Positions 1-7,898 of a stretch of 36,267 nucleotides of DNA are shown piece by piece (within the stretch, counting starts at the first letter, position 1; each line of letters begins with the position of its first letter). Both the position numbers and the translations under genes were made by a program. The stretch covers positions 1 through 36,267 of the forward strand of contig JANWYO010000180.1 of NCBI GenBank assembly GCA_025055215.1, given 5' to 3'. Source of the stretch: Gemmataceae bacterium (lineage in GTDB: Bacteria > Planctomycetota > Planctomycetia > Gemmatales > Gemmataceae). The notes beneath the pieces are model-generated. The model worked only from the letters and a program-made list of their open reading frames with translations. It was not told the DNA's origin and searched no databases.

Positions 1-106
1 CGCGAGTGTGAATCGATCAATCGATCCCGCTCGGCCTCCCTGCTCGCGACTCCGCAGCTCCCCGCGACGCCAGAGATTCAAGAGGCACGGCCGATCCGCT
101 TTTCGA

Positions 107-135
107 TTGCGAGTCGTGGGAGAATAAGCTAACGT
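107..135 (+). promoter_or_regulatory. Possible sigma-70-like promoter for the oxidoreductase gene
   Basis: TTGCGA (107-112) and TAACGT (130-135) are separated by 17 bases. Both hexamers match the consensus only in part. The leader to the first plausible start codon would be about 150 bases. This is a weak call by eye; the rest of the first 290 bases shows no gene. Confidence 0.22.
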
Positions 136-326
136 TGTGGGTGGATCGGTTGCGGACAGGAAGCCCAAAGCGAAAGCGGACCACCTCCCGGGCCGCGGCT
201 TGGCTGCGGTCCGCGGCCTCTGCCGCAACCTCGAATCCCAGTACTTCCTACCATTTGGCCTGCCTCGTGCCGTTTCCCTCGAGGGTTTCCACCATGATGC
301 GCGACGACCGACGCGACAGCGAGCAG

Positions 327-1628
327 ATGAACCGCCGACATTTTCTGGGTCACGGCTCCGCGTGGCTGGCGGGATTAACCGCGCCGGCATTCCTGCGGGC
401 CGCCGATGCCGCCAGCAAGAAAATCGTGGTGGGCGTCATGGGCCTGGGCCGCGGACTGGACCACCTCCGCGCCTGCTTGGCCTTGCCCCACGTCGAGGTC
501 GCCTACGTTTGCGACGTGGACGATCGTCGGCTCAGCCGGGCACTGGCCACGGTTGGCACCAGCGGCAACTCTTCGGGGAAGACCCCCCAAGCCGTCAAGG
601 ATTTTCGCAAGATCCTCGACGACCGCAACGTGGACGCATTGACCATCGCCGCTCCGAACCACTGGCATGCGCCGGCAGCCATCCTCGCCATGCAGGCCGG
701 CAAGCACGTCTACGTCGAAAAGCCGGGGAGTCACAACATTCAGGAGGCCCGCTGGCTGGTGGCCACGGCACGGAAGACCGGCAAGGTCTGCCAAATGGGT
801 AATCAGCGCCGCAGCTGGCCGGCGGTCATTGAAGCGATGGACAAGCTCAAGAGCGGCGTCATCGGCACCGTCCGCTCGGCCCGCTGCTGGTACCACAACC
901 GTCGGCCGTCGATCGGCATCGGCAAGCCGGTCCCGGTGCCGAAGGAACTCGACTACGCCCTGTGGCAAGGCCCCGCCCCGGAGCGGCCGTACCTGGACAA
1001 CATCGTTCACTATAACTGGCACTGGCGCTGGCACTGGGGCGGTGGCGAGTTGGCCAACAACGGCATCCACGCCCTGGACCTCGCCCGCTGGGGGACAGGG
1101 GTCGGCGACTGCCCGATCCGCGTGACCTGCGGCGGCGGCCGGTATCACTTCAAAGACGATCAGGAGACCCCCGACACCGCCGTGGCCACCTTCGATTTCG
1201 GCGACAAGGTCCTCATCTGGGATGGCAGCAGCTGCCACCCGCGGCCTGCCGACAACCTCGCCTTCGTCACCTTCTACGGCGACAATGGTGCCCTGGCCCT
1301 GAGCGGCGGCGGCATGTATCGCATCTTCGATCCCAAAGGCGTCGAAATCGACCGCTTCAAAGGCGATGGCTTCGCCAAGGCGACGGGCTCGGGCGGCGAC
1401 CGGGTCCACTTTGAAAACTTCTTCGACTGCATCCGCAACGGCAAACGCCCCCACTCCGACATCGAAGAAGGCCAGAAGGGAACCCTCCTTTGCCATCTGG
1501 GCAACATCGCCTACCGCCTGGGTCGCACCTTGACCCTGGATCCGACGACGCAGACTATCCTCAACGACAAGGAGGCCGTGGCCCTGCTGGGGCGCGAGTA
1601 CCGGCCGGGATGGGAGCCGAAGGTCTGA
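327..1628 (+). CDS. Tat-exported Gfo/Idh/MocA-family oxidoreductase
   Basis: Predicted NAD(P)-dependent oxidoreductase acting on a sugar or related polyol, probably outside the cytoplasm. The start at 327 is chosen because the protein then opens with MNRRHFL, a twin-arginine signal, followed by a hydrophobic stretch ending near AADA; in-frame ATGs at 294 and 297 are alternatives. The 433-aa length is normal for this planctomycete subfamily. An N-terminal Rossmann fold is shown by GLGRG at about residues 36-40 and an acidic CDVDD strand end. The EKP motif supplies the expected catalytic-region lysine (Lys132). The second domain carries the segment GELANNGIHALDLARW, usual in this group. A strong hairpin follows the stop. 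The substrate cannot be read from sequence. The gene stands alone and converges on a sugar-kinase gene. Confidence is high for family and low for substrate. Confidence 0.93.
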   Translation: MNRRHFLGHGSAWLAGLTAPAFLRAADAASKKIVVGVMGLGRGLDHLRACLALPHVEVAYVCDVDDRRLSRALATVGTSGNSSGKTPQAVKDFRKILDDRNVDALTIAAPNHWHAPAAILAMQAGKHVYVEKPGSHNIQEARWLVATARKTGKVCQMGNQRRSWPAVIEAMDKLKSGVIGTVRSARCWYHNRRPSIGIGKPVPVPKELDYALWQGPAPERPYLDNIVHYNWHWRWHWGGGELANNGIHALDLARWGTGVGDCPIRVTCGGGRYHFKDDQETPDTAVATFDFGDKVLIWDGSSCHPRPADNLAFVTFYGDNGALALSGGGMYRIFDPKGVEIDRFKGDGFAKATGSGGDRVHFENFFDCIRNGKRPHSDIEEGQKGTLLCHLGNIAYRLGRTLTLDPTTQTILNDKEAVALLGREYRPGWEPKV

Positions 1629-1645
1629 CCGCCAGGGTGCCAATG

Positions 1646-1673
1646 GGTCGGCGGCCCGGCTGGGCCGCCGACC
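1646..1673. terminator. Hairpin between convergent genes
   Basis: A perfect 12-bp GC-rich stem (1646-1657 with 1662-1673) carries a 4-base loop. It sits 17 bases after the oxidoreductase stop and 26 bases beyond the end of the convergent kinase gene. There is no U-tract on either side, so it may act as a bidirectional terminator or as a 3'-end protecting structure. Confidence 0.6.
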
Positions 1674-1699
1674 GTCCCCGGCGATGACGGCAGGCCTGG

Positions 1700-2782
1700 T
1701 CAACGCTGGATGCGGGCCGAACCTCCCCGGGCGAAGGCCCGCACCTGCTCCAGGGTGGCCATGGTCGTGTCGCCGGGGAAGGTCGTCAGCAGGGCGCCGT
1801 GTGCCCAGCCGAGCTTGAGGGCCTCGTCCGGCGGTTCGCCGGTCAGCAGCCCGTAGATGAACCCTGCTGCGAAGCCGTCGCCGCCGCCGACGCGATCGAA
1901 CACGTCCAACTCGCACGTCGGCGCCTCGCGGGTATGCCCGGTGATCCAGGCGACTGCCCCCCAGCTGTGGCGATTGGTCGAATGGACCTCCCGCAGCGTT
2001 GTGGCCACAATCCGGATCTGCGGGAATTGCGCGACCACCTGGTCGATCATGCCGAAAAAGGCACTCGGATCGAGTTTCGAGGCAGCGGTCACCTCCGGCC
2101 CGGCGATGCCGAGGGCCTTTTGCAACTCTTCCTCGTTGCCCAGCAGGACATCGACGTGGGCGACGATCCGGCGAATCACCTCGCGCGCTCGCGCCAGCCC
2201 GCCCGAGACGCTCCACAGCTTCTCGCGGAAATTGAGGTCGAACGACACCACCGCCCCTGCCGCTTTGGCTGCCTGCATCGCCTCAATGATCAACTCCGAG
2301 GTGGTCGGCGACAGCGAGGCAAAGATCGCCCCGCTGTGGAACCAGCGGACCCCATTGGCGAAGATCGCTCGCCAGTCGAAATCGCCCGGTTGAAGCCGGG
2401 CCGCGGCCTCGTTGCAGCGGTTGTAGAAGACCACCGGCGCCCGCACGCCGAAGCCGCGGTCACTATAGACGGCAGCCATGTTCGGCCCGGTGACGCCATC
2501 GTGCTCGAAATACTTGTAAAACGGCTGCACCCCCATCGCCCGGACGCGTTCGGCGATCAGGTCGCCGATCGGGTAGCGGACCATCGCCGTGGCGATGCCG
2601 GTCTTGAGGCGGAAGCAATCGGCCAGGTTGGCCGCGACGTTGAACTCGCCTCCGCTGACATGTATTTGACATTGCGTTGCCTTGCGGAAGGGCACGATCC
2701 CAGGGTCGAGTCGGTGGACCAGCGCCCCCAATGCCAACAGGTCCAAGGCCCCCGAGGACGGAATTTTCAGACCCTCCAGCAT
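1700..2782 (-). CDS. PfkB-family sugar kinase, probably 2-keto-3-deoxygluconate kinase type
   Basis: Cytoplasmic ATP-dependent carbohydrate kinase of the ribokinase/PfkB fold, 360 aa. The N-terminal half has the substrate-side glycine motif (SGGEFNVAANLA). The C-terminal half has the anion-hole signature GGGDGFAAG, with the catalytic aspartate at Asp302. The middle contains DLNFREKLW, matching the DxNxR element of KDG kinases and fructokinases. This points to phosphorylation of 2-keto-3-deoxygluconate or a similar keto-sugar, as in pectin or alginate breakdown, but the substrate is inferred. ATG 2782 is preceded by GGGGAG at good spacing. The gene starts 33 bases after the SEC-C/TPR gene on the same strand, so co-transcription is likely. 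Confidence 0.9.
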   Translation of the reverse strand: MLEGLKIPSSGALDLLALGALVHRLDPGIVPFRKATQCQIHVSGGEFNVAANLADCFRLKTGIATAMVRYPIGDLIAERVRAMGVQPFYKYFEHDGVTGPNMAAVYSDRGFGVRAPVVFYNRCNEAAARLQPGDFDWRAIFANGVRWFHSGAIFASLSPTTSELIIEAMQAAKAAGAVVSFDLNFREKLWSVSGGLARAREVIRRIVAHVDVLLGNEEELQKALGIAGPEVTAASKLDPSAFFGMIDQVVAQFPQIRIVATTLREVHSTNRHSWGAVAWITGHTREAPTCELDVFDRVGGGDGFAAGFIYGLLTGEPPDEALKLGWAHGALLTTFPGDTTMATLEQVRAFARGGSARIQR

Positions 2783-2815
2783 CGACGAGTCTCCCCATCG
2801 GCCCGTGCGGTTGAG

Positions 2816-4912
2816 TTACGGTCGCGCCAGTTTCTGGGCCGCTGCTTGCAGCTCGAGGAAATACTGTTCGGAGTCGCGATCGTTTCGCTCCCGGGCTTTG
2901 GACAACCCCTGCTCCGCATACACCAGTGCTCCGGCTCCATGGCGGGCCCCCAGCAGCGCCTCGGCCGCCGAGCCGTAAACCTTCAACTCGCTCGGCACGC
3001 GTTGGATCAGGCGATCGAAGACCTCGCGGGCTTGGGCGAGGTCCCCGCGCTTGGCCAACAGCTGGCCGCGACGCACCTCGTAGTCGTTCCGTCGCCGGCC
3101 TTCGTTGTGCTCGCAATCGACTCGCATCCCTTCATCCACCAACTCGAGGGCCTTGTCGAGGTTTCCTTCGCCCGTCGCCTGCTGGATCAGGTACGCATAC
3201 CAGGGGTAGCGGTCCGGCCGCTCGGGCCGGACCGGCCGATGCGTCAGGGCCGCGGCGAAATGGCCAGCCAAGTCACCGGCGTCCAACTTCAAAGCCGCCT
3301 GATACGCCTGCTCCAGCTGTTCGTCGCTCAGCGATTCCACCGCCAGCCCCGCCAGTTCCGCGGCGCTCAACGCCGACAGGTCAGTCGGCACCCCCGCCTC
3401 TCCCGCTGTCGCCCCCGCGCCCAAGCCGAGTTTCTGACGGAGGCGGTTCAAGTCGTAGCCACGTCTGTCGAGCCGGGAACATTCCTCAAGGAAGCGGATG
3501 ACTCCCAATAACTTCTTCCTCAGGATCGCATGACCCGCGGCGTCGATCGGGGCCACGCCCCCCAAGGAACGCCGTGGCCGATGGATCCACGTCTCCTCAT
3601 AAAACCGGCGGACCTCCTCTCGGATCACCGCTGCCATTTCCGATTTGTCCCCGACTTTGATCGGGATCGCCATCGAGTCGGCGCCCACTTCCGCGAAGTT
3701 GCGGCACATGACTTGGACCGGGCCATCGACCGCCAAGCCGAGGCTCGTCAGCTGCTGAAGTTCGTCCTTGATCTTGTCCAGATCCTCGCGGTTGTGGCTC
3801 CACAAACGGGCTGCGTCCCCGAAGATAAAAATGTAGGCCCCGGGGCGACCGATTTGGGGCGCCGAGGTATCGCTTACCAGACGGGTCGTTGGCGCAAGGA
3901 TCAACGCCGCCCAGCCGCCTGTTTCCGCTGTTACCTCCAGCGACATCAACCGGTGGGCGGCGTGCAGCTGCTTGAGTGCCTCCTCCAAGCGTTGAGGATC
4001 GCGAATCCGAACCACGTAATGGTACTGGAGATAGTCACTGTCGTCCTCCATGCCAGCCCCTTGGCGGAGGACTTCGCCCAAGGCCCAAGCCGCTGCCGCC
4101 GCTTCCTCGTCCTGTTCGAGCGCCACATAGCGATCCAGTGCCTCCAAGGCCCTCCGGTTATCACCCAGCCATGCCCGGGCGATCCCCAGGTTGTACCAGG
4201 CTGCCGGCTCCTCGGGGAACTGCTCTGTCAGTTGCTCGAAGACGCGCGCCACGTCCGCCAGCCGGCCGGCCGAGGCCTGCTCCAACGACTCCTCCCACGC
4301 CTGCCGTTGAGCGGGGTCAAGGGACGTTGTCGGGGCACGGAGCGTGTACTCCCGCCGGGCTGACGCCGGCAGGTCTGACTTGTCGCCGAAGAGATTGTCC
4401 AGCGCCTCCCTGACTTCCTCGAACCCCCGGTCGTGACGCAGCGCAATCCTGAACGCGGCGTGCGCCGCCACCGGACGGTTCATCGACAGCTCGCCTCTGG
4501 CAATGTCGACGTAAAGGCTCGCCAACACGTGATGGGCCTCCGGCGCATACGCCTGGGCGGCCTTGCGGTAAAGAAGCAGCGCGCCGGCCCTCTCCCCCTC
4601 GTACTGCCGAAACTTGCCCCGCAGCAGGTAGCCGAAGGCGTAATTCGGATTGATGGCAAAAGCCTTGTCCAGTGCCTTTTCCGCCTCCTCCACCTGGTCG
4701 TTCATGAAGAGCAGCTGGGCGTAACGGCCCCAGGCCTCGGGGTTGCCCGAGTGTTCCGCCGTGACCTGGGCCATTGTCCGCAAGGCGGCATCGTGTTGGC
4801 CGGCTTTCTCCTGGGCAAAGGCCTTGTCGATGTGGGCATGGATCGGCTGGCAGCACCACTTGAACTTCTTGCCGCTGCCGCACGGGCAAGGCGAGTAAGG
4901 GTCGTAATCCAT
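2816..4912 (-). CDS. SEC-C motif and TPR-repeat protein
   Basis: Predicted 698-aa cytoplasmic protein of unknown role. Residues 9-21 form a SEC-C zinc-binding motif, C-P-C-G-S-G then C-C, as at the C-terminus of SecA and in many stand-alone proteins; here it lies at the very N-terminus. Helical tetratricopeptide-like repeats follow (about 25-150 and 190-290). A non-repeat middle section (about 300-480) leads to further TPR-like helices near the C-terminus (about 540-690). No signal peptide is seen. The start at 4912 (MDYDPYS) is chosen because the SEC-C motif normally sits within a few residues of the terminus; the frame stays open to 5095 with no better start. The downstream sugar kinase is 33 bases away. 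A scaffold or metal-dependent protein-binding role is only inferred. Confidence 0.85.
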   Translation of the reverse strand: MDYDPYSPCPCGSGKKFKWCCQPIHAHIDKAFAQEKAGQHDAALRTMAQVTAEHSGNPEAWGRYAQLLFMNDQVEEAEKALDKAFAINPNYAFGYLLRGKFRQYEGERAGALLLYRKAAQAYAPEAHHVLASLYVDIARGELSMNRPVAAHAAFRIALRHDRGFEEVREALDNLFGDKSDLPASARREYTLRAPTTSLDPAQRQAWEESLEQASAGRLADVARVFEQLTEQFPEEPAAWYNLGIARAWLGDNRRALEALDRYVALEQDEEAAAAAWALGEVLRQGAGMEDDSDYLQYHYVVRIRDPQRLEEALKQLHAAHRLMSLEVTAETGGWAALILAPTTRLVSDTSAPQIGRPGAYIFIFGDAARLWSHNREDLDKIKDELQQLTSLGLAVDGPVQVMCRNFAEVGADSMAIPIKVGDKSEMAAVIREEVRRFYEETWIHRPRRSLGGVAPIDAAGHAILRKKLLGVIRFLEECSRLDRRGYDLNRLRQKLGLGAGATAGEAGVPTDLSALSAAELAGLAVESLSDEQLEQAYQAALKLDAGDLAGHFAAALTHRPVRPERPDRYPWYAYLIQQATGEGNLDKALELVDEGMRVDCEHNEGRRRNDYEVRRGQLLAKRGDLAQAREVFDRLIQRVPSELKVYGSAAEALLGARHGAGALVYAEQGLSKARERNDRDSEQYFLELQAAAQKLARP

Positions 4913-5337
4913 GGAGTGCTTCTTTGCAACAAGGCGAGAACGGGGTGGGACAAGACCGCTTCCTGCATGCAACCAATCCGCCATCGGTCCTCTCGCGGGA
5001 ACCGGGCGTGCCCAGCAGTCAGCATATTGAAGCCGATCGTCTCGGAAAACGTAATCTACCGAGGAGGGGGGTCTGACCGTCGATTTTGGCTGCACCTTTG
5101 GATTTCAGCGGGGCGAGAGTGCAGCGGCGAGGGATTGATCGGTTCGTGCTGGCTTCGAGCATGGCAGGCGCGGGCCGAGCACGCAGGGAGACCGATCATT
5201 TCGCGCACGCTGCGTGCCGAGCGTGCGTGAAACGACGAATGGGCGCGGCGGGAGCTGCGCAAAAACCGCTTCCCGGAGCGCGCAACCCTGCCTGAAACGA
5301 TGCACCGATGCAAGACCGCCCTTTGGTTTACTGGCCC
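4913..5337. other. Intergenic stretch with no recognisable gene
   Basis: Between the SEC-C gene start and the tRNA-Asp promoter I see no convincing coding frame. Short inverted repeats occur, for example CGCACGC near 5204 and GCGTGCG near 5221, but nothing matches a known RNA family. The promoter of the SEC-C/kinase pair must lie at its left end. Confidence 0.5.
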
Positions 5338-5365
5338 TTGCCGGATGTCGGGGGCGCGTTAGAAT
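5338..5365 (+). promoter_or_regulatory. Candidate promoter of tRNA-Asp
   Basis: TTGCCG (5338-5343) and TAGAAT (5360-5365) are separated by 16 bases. The -10 matches TATAAT at five of six positions. Transcription would begin about 65 bases before the mature tRNA. Confidence 0.4.
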
Positions 5366-5438
5366 ACAAGAGGTTGATGCACAACCGCTTGGCTTCGTCT
5401 GTTGCCGGGTCATCAACTGCCGGCCAGCCAACGGAAAC

Positions 5439-5512
<74 letters not shown>

Positions 5513-5530
5513 CTAATGTCAACCGATGCC

Positions 5531-5560
5531 GCCCGGCGCCGATGAGCGCCGGGCATTGCC
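5531..5560 (+). terminator. Terminator after tRNA-Asp
   Basis: A perfect 9-bp stem (GCCCGGCGC at 5531-5539 with GCGCCGGGC at 5546-5554) and a 6-base loop are followed by the moderately T-rich ATTGCCATTTC. Its position just past the tRNA supports a terminator role. Confidence 0.65.
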
Positions 5561-6150
5561 ATTTCTAGGGTTGCGTCAAGAGATCTAGTCGCTCCCCAAT
5601 AGCGGGCCGAATGCGGTTCGATGCTAAAAATGCCATTCGATGTCTCCTGCGGGTACGCCCGGTGGTACGCCCAAAAGTGCAGCTGAGTCCTTAGCCGTGT
5701 TCGCCCGCACCGTCGGCTAATGGCGTTGATTGTTTTTCGCCAGGGGCCTGAAGGCGGAGCGGCAGCCAGCACGACCGCGGCCGGCCCATTTGGCTGCGCT
5801 CGCTGGTCTGTTGGTTCAGTCGCTGGCTGCGGCAACCGAGGGCCGACAGGCGCGCGATAGTCAGCAACCTGGCACCTGCGGCCACGCGGACCCATTCGTG
5901 CGTCACCTGCATGAGCCGCGACATGACAAATAAACCCGACCGAGCGCGCAAGCTAACCTCATGCATGAGGTAATCACTCGAACCCGCCTTTGCTCGGACC
6001 TTGATATCCTGATTGATCGCGGAGTTTGGCAGGCTGGCGACCCCACCGTGTTTGCAAAGCCGAGGTTTCGTGTAAGTTCCCGCCACAGGAGCAGTGGCCA
6101 TTGGTAGGTGAGCGAGAAGGTGCTCATTGACGTCGCGCGGGGAGCGAGCC
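5561..6150. other. Gene-poor stretch downstream of tRNA-Asp
   Basis: No frame here looks coding on either strand. Open frames on the minus strand run across the tRNA and give artefactual peptides. Visible structure is limited to a tandem GGTACGCCC pair near 5652-5672 and a 16-base palindrome at 5956. The stretch leads directly into a decayed gene, so it may be a scar of an inserted element or an old gene. No integrase fragment or duplicated tRNA end was found by eye. Confidence 0.4.
5956..5971. repeat. 16-bp perfect palindrome
   Basis: ACCTCATGCATGAGGT equals its own reverse complement. It lies in non-coding DNA about 180 bases before the pseudogene. It could be a dimeric operator; without a promoter or regulator next to it this is only a suggestion. 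Confidence 0.4.
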
Positions 6151-6395
6151 ATGCGCCCGGAAATCCTTCTGGCGTATCTCCGAGCGGTGCCGTTTCGTCC
6201 CTTCCGCATTGTGCTGAACAGCGTTTGAGCCTACGAAGCACATCACCCAGAGATGGTGCCTGTCGTCCGAGACAGCTTCGTTTATTTGCGGATGCCCCAA
6301 AGGGGCCCTATGACCGCTTCGAGACCGTCGGCTTGCTGTTGGTCGAACGCCTGGAGCGTACCGAGGCGTGGCCGGCGTCATCGACCTGTCCCTAA
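6151..6395 (+). pseudogene. Decayed short 'FRPFRI'-type planctomycete protein
   Basis: From ATG 6151 the reading begins MRPEILLAYL, then PFRPFRIVLNS, and hits an in-frame TGA at 6226-6228. The same frame resumes with AYEAHHPEMVPVV and DSFVYLRMP. One base is then missing near 6300-6308, and the next frame continues YDRFETVGLLLVERLERTE to a stop at 6393-6395. Joined together, this matches my recollection of a common planctomycete family of about 70-85 aa with the pattern PFRPFRI...DGR..EVRHPE...LLLVxxLE. The stop fits a CGA (Arg) to TGA change at the usual G-R position. Two separate lesions make a functional product unlikely. The family's function is unknown. A sequencing error could explain one lesion but hardly both. 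Confidence 0.62.
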
Positions 6396-6541
6396 AGGGC
6401 GGGCTGCAACCGGACCATCAACCGCTTAGTGGCTTTCGGCAGTGGAAGAGACTGCGGGTGATTTCGAACGCCTCCCCACGACCAAACCCTCAGGGGTCTT
6501 GGTCGCACGAATCTTGGGGGCGGTCTCTCTCGACGTTGGGG

Positions 6542-7270
6542 TCAGCTGACCGCCACGGCCGGGTCGAGGGCGGGAACGTCTTCAAGCACCATCTCGTCGA
6601 AGCGTTCCAGGCGGACCACGCCGTTGGTGATCGTGAGGTATGTGGTCGGCAGCTCGGTCCAACAGCCGCTGTTGAAGTAAGGGAGATCGGAGTAGTCGGC
6701 GTCGTCGTGATGGGTGTGGCCGCAGCAGACGGCGGTGCATTTGCGTTTGCGGGCCAGCTCACGGGCACCTTGTTTGATTTTTTCGGCGCAGCGGAGGAAG
6801 GTCTTGCTGCCCTTCTTGGCGTGGCGGGCCAGGGTATGGGTGGAGTCAAGCCAGAGAAGGAAGCCATAGATCAGGTCGCCCACCCAAGTCAGGATAGGAT
6901 GGGCATCGATGAAGTCGTCGAAGGGGTGGCCGTGAAGGATCAGAATGCGTTCACCGCCGCTTTCGAGGATATATTCATCGCGGACGGTGACACCGAGCAA
7001 GTGGGAGACGAGTTCCGCGCTGCCGTCATGGTTGCCGCAGATCCAAATGATTTCGATCTGGTCGGAGAGCTTGCGGAGCATCGACAACACGCGCCAGTGA
7101 TTTTTCTTAAGGCGGCGGAAGTCGATCGAGTCGAAGACATCGCCGTTGAGGATCAGACGGGCCGTCGGCAATTCGCCGTCCCTGATTTTCTCTAGGAAGC
7201 GGACGAGCCGCTTGGCTTGGCTGTTAGCGCTGCCCAAGTGGATGTCGGAGATGACAATCGCGTCATGCAT
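6542..7270 (-). CDS. Calcineurin-like metallophosphoesterase, LpxH-like
   Basis: Predicted 242-aa di-metal phosphoesterase. All family blocks are present: SDIHLG (8-13, Asp9 and His11), NGDVFD (42-47), GNHD (79-82), HGHPFD (113-118) and GHTHH (184-188), followed by FNSGCWTE (199-206). The length and the order of these blocks fit the COG2908 group, which contains UDP-2,3-diacylglucosamine pyrophosphatase (LpxH) of lipid A synthesis. Many members of this wider group have other or unknown substrates, so the LpxH role is not assigned. No signal peptide is visible, so it is probably cytoplasmic or membrane-associated. The gene ends about 145 bases after the pseudogene and has a long empty upstream region, so it is probably monocistronic. 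Confidence 0.9.
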   Translation of the reverse strand: MHDAIVISDIHLGSANSQAKRLVRFLEKIRDGELPTARLILNGDVFDSIDFRRLKKNHWRVLSMLRKLSDQIEIIWICGNHDGSAELVSHLLGVTVRDEYILESGGERILILHGHPFDDFIDAHPILTWVGDLIYGFLLWLDSTHTLARHAKKGSKTFLRCAEKIKQGARELARKRKCTAVCCGHTHHDDADYSDLPYFNSGCWTELPTTYLTITNGVVRLERFDEMVLEDVPALDPAVAVS

Positions 7271-7526
7271 GTCGGCTCGCTTTCGGGCTGCGGACCTACT
7301 GTCCTCGGGACGGCGAGGTTGAGCATGTAATCTGCCCTGTGCCGCGGAGCCTAATCACAGGGAGTGTGAAATGTGTGAGGATCTGTCGAAATCGGGATGA
7401 GAAAAACGAAGTGGCGTGCCACGAGAAATGAGTGCAGGCAGCGGGCCCGGGTCGCCGCCAAGTTTTCCGATGGTAGCGGGCTCTTGGGGAACCTGGGTCT
7501 CGCGACAGGGCGGGGCGATTTCGCCC
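7271..7526. other. Upstream region of the phosphoesterase, no gene seen
   Basis: The region contains a short inverted repeat (CCCTGTG at 7335 and CACAGGG at 7356) and the palindrome GGGCGATTTCGCCC at 7513-7526. It should hold the promoter for the minus-strand phosphoesterase, but I could not identify convincing hexamers. Confidence 0.4.
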
Positions 7527-7569
7527 AAAACGCACCACCCCGGGCCGGGGGTCGGGCCGGCCCGGGGTG
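7527..7569 (-). terminator. Candidate terminator of the CNNM/glycerate kinase operon
   Basis: On the minus strand, an 11-bp stem (7559-7569 with 7536-7546) and a 12-base loop are followed five bases later by TTTT (7527-7530). It lies about 190 bases past the small ORF and is the first good stop signal downstream of the kinase. Confidence 0.5.
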
Positions 7570-7757
7570 AGACAGGGCGGAGAGCCTCGCGGCGGGTCGG
7601 TTCGGCTCTCCGGTTGCGGGAAATGGGTCGTGTCGTTCAGTCGCCGGTGCGGCCTGGGTCTCCGGGTCAGCCCGCGAACCCAGGCCCACCTGCCTCGGGT
7701 TGGTGCCCGAGCCTCTTCTGTTCCAGCCCCGATGAATTGGTCATTCGAGGCGGCACG

Positions 7758-7898
7758 CTAGTCCTTCGCAATCTTCATGCCAGAAGGAGGAGCGAGAGAC
7801 GACCGGTGGCGATAACCGATGAACAGACTGTCGGTTGCGTCGCGATGCCCGGCTGGCGGTTCGTCGTCGCGAGGAACGTCGTTGGGCAATTTTTTCAC
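7758..7898 (-). CDS. Possible 46-aa protein coupled to glycerate kinase
   Basis: A GTG at 7898 overlaps the stop of the glycerate kinase gene (GTGA), and the frame stays open for 46 codons to TAG at 7758. The product begins MKKLPNDVPRDDEPP and ends PPSGMKIAKD; it is hydrophilic with no membrane segment or recognised domain. The four-base overlap is the typical arrangement for re-initiating ribosomes. Against it: no Shine-Dalgarno sequence is visible, and third-position G/C is only about 63%, lower than in the neighbours. It may be a real small gene or a chance frame. Confidence 0.3.
   Translation of the reverse strand: MKKLPNDVPRDDEPPAGHRDATDSLFIGYRHRSSLAPPSGMKIAKD

Noticed and set aside
375-3511. 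Long antisense frames across the oxidoreductase and sugar kinase genes
   Set aside because: Their translations are low-complexity and lack motifs, while the opposite frames encode clear families.
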